Below the pieces are notes generated by a model. It had not been told where the DNA came from. It ran no database searches and saw nothing but the letters and a program-made list of their open reading frames with translations. A stretch of DNA of 64,000 nt from an uncultured Lactobacillus sp. GTDB taxonomy: Bacteria; Bacillota; Bacilli; Lactobacillales; Lactobacillaceae. The stretch spans positions 62,001 to 126,000 of the forward strand of contig CALNAJ010000027.1 in NCBI GenBank assembly GCA_937874695.1, written 5' to 3'. Position numbers and translations under genes: made by a program. Shown piece by piece: positions 16,455 through 25,190 of the stretch; position 1 is the first letter of the stretch, and every line of letters starts with the position of its first letter.

Positions 16455-17279
16455 ATGTTTTTAAGCAACGATGTTCAGGGCAACACAGAAATGCTGGAAC
16501 GCCACATTGTGCAACCAGCAGACGCAGAGCACCCAACAATCTTATCCACGGAGGACCTTCACGTTTACTATGGCAAGAAGGAAGCCATCTCTGAGGGCGA
16601 CTTACGGTTCGCCAGCAATCAGATTACGGCCTTGATTGGGCCATCGGGGTCCGGTAAATCAACGTTCTTACGGTCCTTGAATCGGATGAATGACCGGATT
16701 GCTACGGTGACGGGACGCATTATGTATCGGGGCGTCGATATCAATCAGCCAAGCATCGACGTTTACGAGATGCGGCGGCGCGTGGGGATGGTCTTCCAGC
16801 GACCGAACCCGTTTGCCAAGTCCATCTACGATAACATTGCCTTTGCGCTTCGGCTGCGGGGGACGACCGACAAGCATGAGCTTGATGAGATCGTCGAGAC
16901 ATCCCTGAAGCAGGCGGCGCTCTGGAATCAGGTCAAGGACGACCTGAATAAGAGTGCGTTGGCGTTATCAGGAGGGCAGGCGCAGCGGCTCTGCATTGCC
17001 AGGGCTATCGCGGTCAAACCGGACATCTTATTGTTGGATGAACCGGCGAGTGCGTTGGATCCAGTGTCGACCAGTCAGTTAGAAGATACGTTGTTAGAAC
17101 TCAAGCAGAATTACAGTATCATTATCGTCACGCACAACATGCAACAGGCTGGACGGATCAGTGAATATACGGCATTTTTCAATCAGGGGCGGGTATTGGA
17201 ATACGATACCACGAGCCATATTTTCACTAATCCACAGGTCCAGATCACGAGTGATTACGTTTCGGGGAACTTCGGTTAA
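16455..17279 (+). CDS. pstB: PstB, phosphate transporter ATPase (first copy)
   Basis: The 274-residue ATPase has Walker A GPSGSGKST, a Q-loop (VFQRPNPFAKSIYDN), the signature ALSGGQAQRLCIARA and Walker B ILLLDEPASALDP. It powers phosphate import. Compared with the second PstB it has an N-terminal extension of about 25 residues, and the base after the signature is altered (SGGQAQR rather than SGGQQQR). AAGGAGG precedes the ATG. Two adjacent pstB genes are common in lactobacilli and streptococci; whether they form a heterodimer or act as alternatives is not known from sequence. Confidence 0.92.
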   Translation: MFLSNDVQGNTEMLERHIVQPADAEHPTILSTEDLHVYYGKKEAISEGDLRFASNQITALIGPSGSGKSTFLRSLNRMNDRIATVTGRIMYRGVDINQPSIDVYEMRRRVGMVFQRPNPFAKSIYDNIAFALRLRGTTDKHELDEIVETSLKQAALWNQVKDDLNKSALALSGGQAQRLCIARAIAVKPDILLLDEPASALDPVSTSQLEDTLLELKQNYSIIIVTHNMQQAGRISEYTAFFNQGRVLEYDTTSHIFTNPQVQITSDYVSGNFG

Positions 17280-17296
17280 GAGGAGGAAAATTGAAA

Positions 17297-18055
17297 ATGA
17301 GTAAGGAAATTTTAACGACCCAGGATCTACATTTGTATTACGGGGATAAGGAAGCTTTGAAGGGGATCAATTTGAATTTTGATGCCAAGGGGATCACGGC
17401 ACTGATTGGGCCATCCGGGTGTGGGAAGTCCACCTATTTACGGACGCTCAATCGGATGAACGACCTGATTCCAAACGTCACGATTACCGGGACAATTAAG
17501 TTTAAGGATCAGGATCTCTACGCACCGAGTGCCGACACCGTTCAAATTCGTAAGGAAATCGGCATGGTGTTCCAACAGCCTAATCCGTTTCCGTTCTCCA
17601 TTTATGATAATGTTATCTACGGGCTACGAATCGCCGGTGAAAAGGACAAAGAAAAATTAGATGCGGTCGTTGAAAAATCCTTGCGGCAGGCTGCCGTGTG
17701 GGACGAGGTCAAAGACCACCTTCACGAGAGCGCGCTGGCCTTATCTGGTGGGCAACAGCAGCGGGTCTGCATTGCCCGGGTTCTCGCAGTTTCGCCAGAA
17801 ATTATCCTCTTGGATGAACCAACTAGTGCCTTGGATCCGGTTTCCAGTAGCCAAATTGAAACAACCCTCTTGAATTTACGCAACGATTATACGATTATTA
17901 CAGTAACCCATAATCTCCAACAAGCCTCCCGGATTGCGGATCGTACCGCATTCTTTATGAACGGCGAGTTGGTGGAAGTGGACCAAACCAAAAATATTTT
18001 CATGAATCCCGCTGAGAAGCAGACGGAAGATTATATCAGCGGCCGATTCGGTTAA
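17297..18055 (+). CDS. pstB: PstB, phosphate transporter ATPase (second copy)
   Basis: The 252-residue ATPase has Walker A GPSGCGKST, the Q-loop VFQQPNPFPFSIYDN, the signature ALSGGQQQRVCIARV and Walker B IILLDEPTSALDP. All motifs are canonical. I chose the ATG at 17297 (10 bases from AGGAGG); a TTG at 17291 in the same frame is too close to the ribosome site. It is a clear paralogue of the preceding gene, and phoU follows 11 bases after its stop. Confidence 0.93.
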   Translation: MSKEILTTQDLHLYYGDKEALKGINLNFDAKGITALIGPSGCGKSTYLRTLNRMNDLIPNVTITGTIKFKDQDLYAPSADTVQIRKEIGMVFQQPNPFPFSIYDNVIYGLRIAGEKDKEKLDAVVEKSLRQAAVWDEVKDHLHESALALSGGQQQRVCIARVLAVSPEIILLDEPTSALDPVSSSQIETTLLNLRNDYTIITVTHNLQQASRIADRTAFFMNGELVEVDQTKNIFMNPAEKQTEDYISGRFG

Positions 18056-18066
18056 GGAGGCAAGTT

Positions 18067-18744
18067 ATGCGCAGATTGTTTGATGATGAGTTAGCAGAAC
18101 TAGACGCTGACTTCACGGAAATGGGCATGTTGGTCAGCGAAGTTGTCCAGCAAGCGGTTGATTCCTTTATGAATCGCGATGCCGTTGCGGCACAGAAATT
18201 AATTGACCACGACCACGAGATCAATCAACGCGAAATTGCGTTGGAGCAGAAGACCTTTGAAATGATTGCGTTGTACCAACCAGTGACGACCGACCTACGA
18301 GAAATCGTTACGATTTTGAAGGCTGTTTCGGAATTGGAGCGGGCAGCGGATCATGCGAGAAACGTGGCCCATTCCGCCATTAAATTTGGCAGTAAGCAAA
18401 AGATTCCGGTTCTCGAGCAGTTGATCGGTGAGATGAGCCAGATTACGACGCAAATGATTCGTGATGTTCTGACGGCATACGTCAACAAGGACGAACACGG
18501 GGCACGTGAACTGGCAGAAGTTGACCGCAAGCTGGACCACTTGAATCACCAGATTCGAGCGGACAGTTATCAACAAATGCGGATGGACCCAGCCTTCGAG
18601 ACTGGAGCTTCCATCTACCTCAATGTGGCGCAGGACTTGAGCCGCATCGGGGATTACGTGACGAACGTGTGCGAGTGGATCGTCTACCTGAAGTCTGGCC
18701 AGATCATCGAACTTAATCCCGCCAATTCAGACAGCTCCAACTAG
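18067..18744 (+). CDS. phoU: PhoU, phosphate signalling regulator
   Basis: The 225-residue all-helical protein carries two PhoU repeats (about 15-105 and 120-205), each with the metal-binding E/D-rich motif typical of the family (for example ELERAADHARN and DLSRIGDYVTN). PhoU lowers Pst activity and passes the phosphate signal to PhoR. As the last gene of the pst operon it fits with a PhoR here that lacks an outside sensor. AAGGAGG is 6 bases before the ATG. Structured repeat C begins within about 10 bases of the stop. Confidence 0.93.
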   Translation: MRRLFDDELAELDADFTEMGMLVSEVVQQAVDSFMNRDAVAAQKLIDHDHEINQREIALEQKTFEMIALYQPVTTDLREIVTILKAVSELERAADHARNVAHSAIKFGSKQKIPVLEQLIGEMSQITTQMIRDVLTAYVNKDEHGARELAEVDRKLDHLNHQIRADSYQQMRMDPAFETGASIYLNVAQDLSRIGDYVTNVCEWIVYLKSGQIIELNPANSDSSN

Positions 18745-18749
18745 CGACT

Positions 18750-18955
18750 TGATTGGCAAAAACGGTCGCCTCCGTCAGCCAGAAATTCCACCTGCTGTGG
18801 GGATCGGTCAAAGCCAAAGTGCGGTCTTTGACCTTGGTTTGAAGCCCCACAGAAAACGTGAAGCTTCAAACACATCCCACTGTGTAACCTGGCAAGAAAC
18901 GCCAGTTAACACAGTCGACACGGCCGGTTACATTCCTGGCTGACTGCGGCTGGAT
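18750..18955 (+). repeat. structured repeat, copy C (subtype 2)
   Basis: Helices: GTCAGCCAG/CTGGCTGAC (18774-18782, 18936-18944); GGTCAAAG/CTTTGACC (18806-18813, 18826-18833); GTTTGAAGC/GCTTCAAAC (18837-18845, 18863-18871); ACTGTG/CACAGT (18879-18884, 18910-18915) enclosing TAA/TAA and CTGGC/GCCAG (18889-18893, 18901-18905). All are perfect Watson-Crick. It carries the CTGCTGTGGGGA block (18792-18803) and CACGGC. It directly follows phoU and precedes the likely pst operon terminator, so it may be transcribed as a 3' leader-like region. Confidence 0.78.
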
Positions 18956-19023
18956 AAGTTTTTAACAATTTAGCCATTGATGCGACAACCAGCATATGTG
19001 CCATCCAATAGAACCATATTTTG

Positions 19024-19048
19024 CAGCAGTCAATTTAGACTGCTGTTT
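19024..19048 (+). terminator. likely terminator of the pst-phoU operon
   Basis: CAGCAGTC (19024-19031) pairs perfectly with GACTGCTG (19038-19045) across a 6-base loop, followed by T-rich sequence. It lies between repeats C and B. Confidence 0.65.
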
Positions 19049-19094
19049 TGGTATCACAGGTTTACTCAGTGTAGTTGGACTAGGATGACGACAG

Positions 19095-19350
19095 TGGTGC
19101 GGGAGCCGAACGGATGTAAGCCGTGAGGGCAGTGGCAATCAACTCATCCGTGGGAGTTCTCTTAGTGGTGAGCTTTGCCACTTAGAGAACTGGTGTCTTT
19201 GAAACTCGGTTCTCAGAGGTTCAAAGCAAGTTCAGAGACCGCTCTTTGGCTCTGAACGTCCGCCCACCGCGTTCCGGTTGATTGCCACTACCTGGCAAGG
19301 CGTTGTCAATATCTGTATCGTCCCCACAGCAGGCGGCAACAGCTATCCAA
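19095..19350 (-). repeat. structured repeat, copy B (subtype 1)
   Basis: Helices (plus coordinates): GTGGCAATCAAC/GTTGATTGCCAC (19132-19143, 19277-19288); AGTTCTC-TTA-GTGG / CCAC-TTA-GAGAACT (19155-19168, 19178-19191); CTTTGAA/TTCAAAG (19197-19203, 19220-19226); GTTCAGAG/CTCTGAAC (19230-19237, 19250-19257). On the minus strand it shows the same blocks as copy A plus the CTGCTGTGGGGA block (19319-19330). The apical loop can pair with 19141-19146 using one G-U only if the minus strand is the RNA. It lies convergent with copy C. Confidence 0.78.
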
Positions 19351-19469
19351 AGCTTAACCTAAGATGAAGATTTGGCCGAACGGTCACTGGAAACTTGCTT
19401 TCAGTGGCCGCTTTCGTTATTCTTGCCATAAAAGGAAATCTAATGACTTTAAAAAAGGAGTGGCCGTCA

Positions 19470-19808
19470 ATGGCAGCAAAAAAAGGGTTTACACGTTCAC
19501 GGACTAATCGCCTATTGGGCGGTGTGTTGGGAGGAATCGCTGAACATTTTGGCTGGAATGCGAACATCCTACGATTGATTTATGTCTTGGTCACCATTGG
19601 TATCCCATTTGTACACGGTATTTTGGGACTTGCCATTTACGTGATCTTATATACGTTTATGCCACTAGAGGAACGCGCAGAGGGGGAGGGACCGAGCTTT
19701 CGGGATCTCTTCCGCGGAGCGAGTCCTGCACCCAAGGATAGCGGGCGTAAAGTGATTCACGATGTGACGGAGCAAGATGTTAAGGATTCACACAAGGATG
19801 GTGAGTAG
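19470..19808 (+). CDS. PspC-domain membrane protein
   Basis: The 112-residue protein has an N-terminal PspC domain (about 4-62): a basic start, the RLLGGVLGGIAEHFGW motif and a hydrophobic segment ending in YVILYTFMP. A charged cytoplasmic tail follows. PspC-domain proteins sense or respond to membrane stress and in Gram-positives are often paired with LiaF or phage-shock-like systems. I chose the ATG at 19470 (AAAAAAGGAG 9 bases upstream) over an open extension. The stop overlaps the next gene. The exact role is not shown by sequence. Confidence 0.8.
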   Translation: MAAKKGFTRSRTNRLLGGVLGGIAEHFGWNANILRLIYVLVTIGIPFVHGILGLAIYVILYTFMPLEERAEGEGPSFRDLFRGASPAPKDSGRKVIHDVTEQDVKDSHKDGE

Positions 19809-20181
19809 TTTGCGCTTTTGGACGCGAATTTTAGTCAATGCCGTCATCTTTCTGGCACTCGCAGGGTTCTTTCAAAGTTCTCTCGCCGGTGGCTTTCAAA
19901 ATGACTTTTACGTTTCTAGTATCTGGATTGCACTCATGGCCAGCTTTGTTTTAGCACTACTCAACGCCGTTGTTAAGCCAATCCTATTCGTCTTATCACT
20001 ACCGATTACGGTGTTGACCCTGGGATTGTTCAGCGTGGTTATCAATGCCATCATGCTGGAGTTAACATCCTGGTTTGTGGGCAGTAGTTTTGCCTTTGCT
20101 TCATTTGGGGTCACGATGATTGTGGCAATTATTATGTCAATATTTAACGCAATCATCAGCGACCATTTCGTCCGTAATTAA
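19798..20181 (+). CDS. phage holin family 4-type small membrane protein
   Basis: The 127-residue protein has four hydrophobic segments and the LNAVVKPIL and SVVINAIMLEL patterns of the chromosomal phage-holin superfamily IV group (YvlD-like). Despite the name these are not phage genes; in Bacillus the family sits next to PspC-like yvlC, as here. The ATG at 19798 is preceded by TAAGGAT and overlaps the pspC stop; a GTG at 19801 is the alternative. It probably acts with the PspC protein in envelope stress, an inference from neighbourhood. Confidence 0.75.
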   Translation: MVSSLRFWTRILVNAVIFLALAGFFQSSLAGGFQNDFYVSSIWIALMASFVLALLNAVVKPILFVLSLPITVLTLGLFSVVINAIMLELTSWFVGSSFAFASFGVTMIVAIIMSIFNAIISDHFVRN

Positions 20182-20225
20182 CTTACCCAATACGGGCGAA
20201 TTTGGTAGGAGTCGTCCGTGTAAAG

Positions 20226-20234
20226 TGCTAAAAT
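20226..20234 (+). promoter_or_regulatory. extended -10 promoter of hprK operon
   Basis: TGC followed by TAAAAT (20226-20234), about 37 bases before the hprK start. No convincing -35 at 17 bases. Confidence 0.35.
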
Positions 20235-20270
20235 TAAAGGTAGTTCACTATGCAATAAGGAGGAACTCCT

Positions 20271-21206
20271 ATGCCAGAGAGTGTTACAGTGGCTGATCTT
20301 GTGAAAGCAAATCGCCTGGATGTTTATTCCGGTGAAGAGCACTTGGATCGGCTGATTACGACCAGCGATATTTCACGTCCCGGTTTGGAATTAACCGGGT
20401 ACTTTAACTATTATCCAGCAAAACGAATTCAATTGTTGGGGATTACGGAAACGTCCTTTGCCAAAGGGATGACCCATGAAAAGATGCTCGACGTGATGCG
20501 GAAAATGTGTCAGCCCGAAACGCCAGCATTCGTGATCTCTACGCAATTGGATCCACCAGAAGAACTCAAGCAATCCGCTGAAGAAGCCGAGATTCCAATC
20601 TTGGGAACAAAGCTGACAACCTCACGAGTTTTGAGTAATATGACGAACTTCCTTGAAGGTAAATTGGCTGAACGTCAGTCAGTCCACGGGGTCTTGGTCG
20701 ACATCTATGGTGTCGGGGTCATGATCACCGGGGATTCCGGCGTTGGTAAAAGTGAAACCGCTTTGGAATTAGTTAAGCGGGGTCACCGGTTGATTGCCGA
20801 CGACCGGGTCGAAGTCTATCAACAAGACGAACAAACCTTGGTTGGGGCCGCTCCCGCCATTCTCAGTCACCTCTTGGAAATTCGAGGAATTGGGATCATC
20901 GATGTGATGAATCTGTTTGGTGCCGGGGCCGTTCGTGCGGAAACGGACATCGACCTCATTGTCCACTTACAGGCCTGGAAAGATGACAATCATTTCGACC
21001 GGTTAGGAAACAACAGTGAATCACAGAAGTTCTTTGACGTGGTTGTGCCAAAGATTACGATTCCAGTCCGTACTGGGCGTAACTTGGCTATCATCGTTGA
21101 AGCAGCGGCGATGAACTTCAGGGCCCGTTCCATGGGTTACGATGCCACCAAGGTATTCGATGAAAATCTGAACCGTTTGATCAAACAAAACTCACAAAAC
21201 AAATAG
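20271..21206 (+). CDS. hprK: HPr kinase/phosphorylase
   Basis: HprK/P phosphorylates HPr on Ser46 in response to glycolytic intermediates and removes the phosphate again. It thereby controls carbon catabolite repression through CcpA. The 311-residue protein has the P-loop GDSGVGKSETA (about 153-163) and the HprK signature EIRGIGIIDVMNLFGAGAVR (about 202-221). AAGGAGG precedes the ATG. It heads the hprK-lgt-gpsA-galU cluster, a very conserved order in lactobacilli, with gaps of only 5 to 30 bases. Confidence 0.97.
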   Translation: MPESVTVADLVKANRLDVYSGEEHLDRLITTSDISRPGLELTGYFNYYPAKRIQLLGITETSFAKGMTHEKMLDVMRKMCQPETPAFVISTQLDPPEELKQSAEEAEIPILGTKLTTSRVLSNMTNFLEGKLAERQSVHGVLVDIYGVGVMITGDSGVGKSETALELVKRGHRLIADDRVEVYQQDEQTLVGAAPAILSHLLEIRGIGIIDVMNLFGAGAVRAETDIDLIVHLQAWKDDNHFDRLGNNSESQKFFDVVVPKITIPVRTGRNLAIIVEAAAMNFRARSMGYDATKVFDENLNRLIKQNSQNK

Positions 21207-21211
21207 GGGAG

Positions 21212-22075
21212 ATGGGCGTTATTTTTTCACCAATCATGGCGGCGCTTAATCCCATCGCCATTCATTTAGGCCCCATCGCCGTGCACTGGTACGGCGTGAT
21301 TATCGCTACCGGGGTCGTCATCGCGGTCATCTTAGCGGTGCGCGAAGGTCGTCGACGGGGCATCAATCCCGACGATATTTACGATATGATTCTATGGGCG
21401 CTACCAGCGGCATTAATCGCGGCACGGACGTACTATGTCGTCTTCCAGTGGCCGTATTATGCCAAACATCCCGGTGAGATTATTGCCATTTGGGATGGGG
21501 GAATCGCCATCTATGGTTCCCTGATTGGGGCCGGACTTGTCGTGTTCTTCTTCTGTCGGTCCCGGTTTATTCCGGTCTGGCTGATGCTTGACGTGGCCGC
21601 ACCGACCGTTATCTTGGGACAAGCCATTGGCCGTTGGGGCAACTTCATGAATCAAGAAGCTTTCGGTCGCATCACTAGCCTGGCTTTCTTACAGGGCCTT
21701 CACCTGCCGAACTTCATCGTTAATCAGATGTTGATCAATGGCGCTTACCGTCAGCCGACCTTCCTGTATGAGTCCACCTGGGACCTCTTGGGGTTCATCG
21801 TGTTGATGAGTCTGCGACACACGCCTGGACTCTTTAAGCAGGGGGAAGTCTTTCTAAGCTACGTGCTGTGGTATTCGTTCGGCCGTTTCTTCATTGAAGG
21901 GATGCGGACGGATAGCCTGATGTTGTTCGGGGGGCTGCGGGTCTCACAGCTACTCTCAGTGGTCTTGTTTATTGGCGCGTTAGTTATCTGGATCTACCGT
22001 CGGCGGCAAGCAGTTGCCCCAGCGGCTTACCTGGATGGCAACCCGTTTCGTGAGTCATCTAAACTTTCTAAATAA
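21212..22075 (+). CDS. lgt: prolipoprotein diacylglyceryl transferase
   Basis: Lgt transfers diacylglycerol from phosphatidylglycerol to the lipobox cysteine of prelipoproteins. The 287-residue, seven-helix protein has the signature GRWGNFMNQEAFG near residue 142-155 and a conserved HWYGV segment. The start is uncertain: AGGGGAG abuts the ATG at 21212 with almost no spacing, and the in-frame ATG at 21236 (MAALNPIAIHLG) is possible. It directly follows hprK. Confidence 0.94.
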   Translation: MGVIFSPIMAALNPIAIHLGPIAVHWYGVIIATGVVIAVILAVREGRRRGINPDDIYDMILWALPAALIAARTYYVVFQWPYYAKHPGEIIAIWDGGIAIYGSLIGAGLVVFFFCRSRFIPVWLMLDVAAPTVILGQAIGRWGNFMNQEAFGRITSLAFLQGLHLPNFIVNQMLINGAYRQPTFLYESTWDLLGFIVLMSLRHTPGLFKQGEVFLSYVLWYSFGRFFIEGMRTDSLMLFGGLRVSQLLSVVLFIGALVIWIYRRRQAVAPAAYLDGNPFRESSKLSK

Positions 22076-22090
22076 GGAGAATCCATTACT

Positions 22091-23104
22091 ATGTCAGAGA
22101 AAATTGCAGTACTCGGTGCCGGTTCATGGGGATCAATCTTAGCGAGCGTCTTGGATGAAAATGGGCATGACGTTCGGCTTTGGTCGTACAATCCCAAGCA
22201 AGTCGAGGAATTGAACACGGAACACACGAACTCGCATTACATCAAGAATTTTAAGTTTTCTCCCTCGTTAGTAGCCTACTCCGATTTGGCTAGCTCTTTG
22301 GATGGGGTCCAAACGATCCTGTTTGTTGTCCCAACCAAGGCCGTACGTTCTGTGGCTGGACAAGTAGCCACCATCTTGCAAAAGGACGGCAACCAACCAG
22401 CACTGATTCATGCCAGCAAGGGGATCGAACAGAAGACCTATAAGCGAATCTCAGAGGTTTTGGCCGAAGAGATTCCAGCTGCTAATCGCAAGTCGATTAC
22501 GGTCTTATCTGGGCCTAGTCACGCTGAGGATGTTGCCCGGCATGATTTGACGCTGGTCACGGCCGCGAGTGAAAGTTTAGATGCTGCTAAGCACACGCAG
22601 AAGTTGTTTATGACGACTTACTTCCGGGTCTACACTAACCCTGACGTCATTGGGGTTGAAATTGGTGCGGCATTGAAGAATATCATTGCGTTAGGTGCCG
22701 GTGCCTTACATGGGCTGGGCTACGGTGACAACGCCAAAGCTGCCTTGATGACCCGGGGCTTGGCTGAAATTTCACGTTTGGGGACGTCATTTGGTGCTGA
22801 CCCCATGACCTTCATCGGATTATCCGGTGTCGGCGATATCATCGTAACTGCAACGAGTTCCAATTCACGGAACTGGCGGGCCGGTGATGAGTTGGGCCGT
22901 GGTGAAGCTCTCGACGACGTGATCAATCACATGGGAATGGTGATCGAAGGATTGGCAACGACGAAGGCCGCTTATGAATTGTCTAAGAAGCGCGGCGTCT
23001 CAATGCCAATTACTGAAGCCATCTACCAAGTACTTTATGAGGGTAAAGATATCCGTACGGCAATTTCAGATTTGATGCAACGTGAGGGTCGTTCGGAATT
23101 TTAA
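22091..23104 (+). CDS. gpsA: NAD(P)+-dependent glycerol-3-phosphate dehydrogenase
   Basis: GpsA reduces dihydroxyacetone phosphate to sn-glycerol-3-phosphate, the backbone of phospholipids and of glycerol-based wall polymers. The 337-residue protein has the Rossmann motif GAGSWGSILA at the N-terminus and the catalytic-lysine region GVEIGAALKNIIALGAG (about 190-206). TAAGGAG precedes the ATG. It is third gene of the hprK cluster. Confidence 0.96.
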   Translation: MSEKIAVLGAGSWGSILASVLDENGHDVRLWSYNPKQVEELNTEHTNSHYIKNFKFSPSLVAYSDLASSLDGVQTILFVVPTKAVRSVAGQVATILQKDGNQPALIHASKGIEQKTYKRISEVLAEEIPAANRKSITVLSGPSHAEDVARHDLTLVTAASESLDAAKHTQKLFMTTYFRVYTNPDVIGVEIGAALKNIIALGAGALHGLGYGDNAKAALMTRGLAEISRLGTSFGADPMTFIGLSGVGDIIVTATSSNSRNWRAGDELGRGEALDDVINHMGMVIEGLATTKAAYELSKKRGVSMPITEAIYQVLYEGKDIRTAISDLMQREGRSEF

Positions 23105-23133
23105 TTACAGGGGATACAGGAGGAATAAGAATT

Positions 23134-24039
23134 ATGCGAAAAGTTAGAAAAGCAGTCATTCCAGCCGCCGGTTTAGGAACCCGTTTCCTGCCAGCAACCA
23201 AGGCATTAGCTAAAGAAATGCTACCAATCGTGGACAAGCCAACGATTCAATTTATCGTCGAAGAAGCCCGGAAGTCCGGCATCGAAGATATCGTCATCGT
23301 TGATGGTAAGTCTAAGCGGTCCATCGAAGATCACTTCGACTCCAATCCAGAATTGGAAGCTAACTTGGAGGCTAAGCATAAGGAAAAGATGCTGCGCCAG
23401 GTACAAGAGACGACTGGGATGAATCTGTACTTCATTCGGCAACCGTATCCACGAGGCCTGGGGGACGCTGTGTTAACGGCGAAGGCCTTTATCGGTGATG
23501 AACCGTTTGTGGTTATGCTGGGTGATGATATGACAGATAGCAAGGTCCCGTTGACCAAGCAGTTGATCGACCGGTATAACGAAACTGGCGCCTCAACCTT
23601 AGCTGTGATGCGGGTACCTCACGAAGAGACTGCCAAGTATGGGGTTATTAATCCTTCTGAAGAAACGGCACCAGGTTTGTACAACGTGACGAACTTTGTC
23701 GAAAAGCCACAGCCCGAGGAAGCGCCAAGTGATTTGGCCATTATCGGACGGTACCTTTTCACACCAGAAATTTTTGAAGCCTTGGAGAATACGCCAGTTG
23801 GTTTGGGTAATGAGCTTCAATTGACGGATGCTATTGATAATTTAAACAAGACTCAGCGTGTCTTTGCCCACGAATACACGGGCAAGCGTTACGATGTCGG
23901 TAATAAGTTTGGTTGGTTGCAGACCAACATTGAATACGGACTGCGTCATCCAGAAACGAAGGATCCCTTACGAGAATACATTAAAGAGATGGGTGCTAAG
24001 CTCACCGCTGAAGATGAAAAGAGCAATAAGTCAAAATAG
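23134..24039 (+). CDS. galU: UTP-glucose-1-phosphate uridylyltransferase
   Basis: GalU makes UDP-glucose for exopolysaccharide, glycolipid and teichoic-acid glycosylation. The 301-residue protein opens with the nucleotidyltransferase signature AAGLGTRFLPATKALAKEML. Further conserved blocks are FIRQPYPRGLGDAVL and GNKFGWLQTNIEYGLRHPE. AGGAGG precedes the ATG at a 9-base spacing. It ends the hprK-lgt-gpsA-galU cluster. Confidence 0.96.
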   Translation: MRKVRKAVIPAAGLGTRFLPATKALAKEMLPIVDKPTIQFIVEEARKSGIEDIVIVDGKSKRSIEDHFDSNPELEANLEAKHKEKMLRQVQETTGMNLYFIRQPYPRGLGDAVLTAKAFIGDEPFVVMLGDDMTDSKVPLTKQLIDRYNETGASTLAVMRVPHEETAKYGVINPSEETAPGLYNVTNFVEKPQPEEAPSDLAIIGRYLFTPEIFEALENTPVGLGNELQLTDAIDNLNKTQRVFAHEYTGKRYDVGNKFGWLQTNIEYGLRHPETKDPLREYIKEMGAKLTAEDEKSNKSK

Positions 24040-24068
24040 GTGACAAACTTCCTTTTTGATAGTAAAGT
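24040..24068 (+). promoter_or_regulatory. possible trxB promoter
   Basis: GTGACA (24040-24045), 17 bases, then TAAAGT (24063-24068), just after galU. Confidence 0.35.
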
Positions 24069-24102
24069 ACACTAAAGGCTAAGAGCAGAAGGGAGCGTTA
24101 AA

Positions 24103-25044
24103 ATGAAAAACTATGATGTTATTGTGATTGGTGCGGGTCCCGGTGGTATGACCGGTGCGTTGTACGCCTCACGGGCTAATCTGTCCGTCTTGATGTTAGA
24201 TCGTGGGATTTACGGCGGTCAAATGAACAATACGGCGGCCATCGAAAACTACCCAGGTTTCAAGTCGGTTCTCGGACCAGACTTGGCTAAGGACATGTAC
24301 GATGGGTCCACGCAGTTCGGCGCAGAGTTTGCGTATGGCAACGTGGAAAGCATCGAAGATCACGGTGATCACAAGGTCGTCAAGACTGATGATGGTGATT
24401 ACAGTGCCGGTGCCGTACTGATTGCGTCTGGTTCCGAATATAAGAAATTGGGCGTTCCTGGCGAAAATGAATTTGGTGGCCGTGGTGTGTCTTACTGCGC
24501 GGTCTGCGATGGTGCATTCTTCAAGAATCGTGAAGTCGTCGTTGTCGGCGGTGGTGACTCGGCTGTTGAAGAAAGCCTCTACCTGGCAGGTATCGTTTCC
24601 AAGGTAACTGTTGTGGTTCGGCGTGATCAACTGCGCGCCCAAAAGGTTATCCAGGATCGGGCATTTGCTAACGATAAGATTGAATTTGTTTGGAACACTA
24701 ATGTTACCGAAGTTTTAGGTGACGAGATGAAGGTGACCGGTGTGGCCACGAAGAACAACCAAACTGGCGAGACCGGTGAGATTGCGGCAAGTGGGGTCTT
24801 CATTTACGTGGGGAACTTACCAATGACCGACGCCTTCACTGACCTGGGCATTACTGACGACAAGGGTTGGATCAAGACTGATGACCGGATGGCCACAGCT
24901 GTTCCCGGCATCTTTGCCATCGGTGATGTTCGGCAAAAGACCTTGCGGCAGATTACGACTGCTGTTGGGGACGGCGGGATTGCTGGCCAAGAAGCTTTCA
25001 GTTTTCTGGAAGACTTGAAGGCTAAGGCAGCTTCCGCCCAATAA
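24103..25044 (+). CDS. trxB: thioredoxin reductase
   Basis: The 313-residue flavoprotein transfers electrons from NADPH to thioredoxin. It shows the FAD-binding GAGPGGMTGALYASR, the redox-active CAVC in SYCAVCDGAFF (about residues 134-137), the NADPH-binding GGGDSAVEE, and the C-terminal FAD motif FAIGDVRQKTLRQITTA. It has its own likely promoter and a terminator at 25055, so it appears to be monocistronic. Confidence 0.96.
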   Translation: MKNYDVIVIGAGPGGMTGALYASRANLSVLMLDRGIYGGQMNNTAAIENYPGFKSVLGPDLAKDMYDGSTQFGAEFAYGNVESIEDHGDHKVVKTDDGDYSAGAVLIASGSEYKKLGVPGENEFGGRGVSYCAVCDGAFFKNREVVVVGGGDSAVEESLYLAGIVSKVTVVVRRDQLRAQKVIQDRAFANDKIEFVWNTNVTEVLGDEMKVTGVATKNNQTGETGEIAASGVFIYVGNLPMTDAFTDLGITDDKGWIKTDDRMATAVPGIFAIGDVRQKTLRQITTAVGDGGIAGQEAFSFLEDLKAKAASAQ

Positions 25045-25054
25045 TGGACGATTT

Positions 25055-25092
25055 AGCGGGAACGACCTCATCGGGGTGGTTTCCGCTTTTTT
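25055..25092 (+). terminator. terminator of trxB
   Basis: AGCGGGAA (25055-25062) pairs with TTTCCGCT (25080-25087, one G-U), with an inner ACC/GGT, followed by six T. Confidence 0.85.
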
Positions 25093-25190
25093 CGAAGATT
25101 TTGAATGCGTAGAGGTGAGAATCGGTATCGCCGCGGGCGGCTGGTTCCCGCTGTACATATATGGAAAATAAAATAGAGGAGTGTTAAAAC

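Noticed and set aside
16455..18055. duplicated pstB as an assembly artefact
   Set aside because: The two ATPases differ in sequence and N-terminal length, and tandem pstB genes are common in lactic acid bacteria.
18749..18943. 64-codon open frame after phoU
   Set aside because: It lies entirely within structured repeat C and has no ribosome site.
19798..20181. holin-family gene as evidence of a prophage
   Set aside because: No other phage genes are nearby, and this holin-named family is chromosomal beside PspC genes in Firmicutes.
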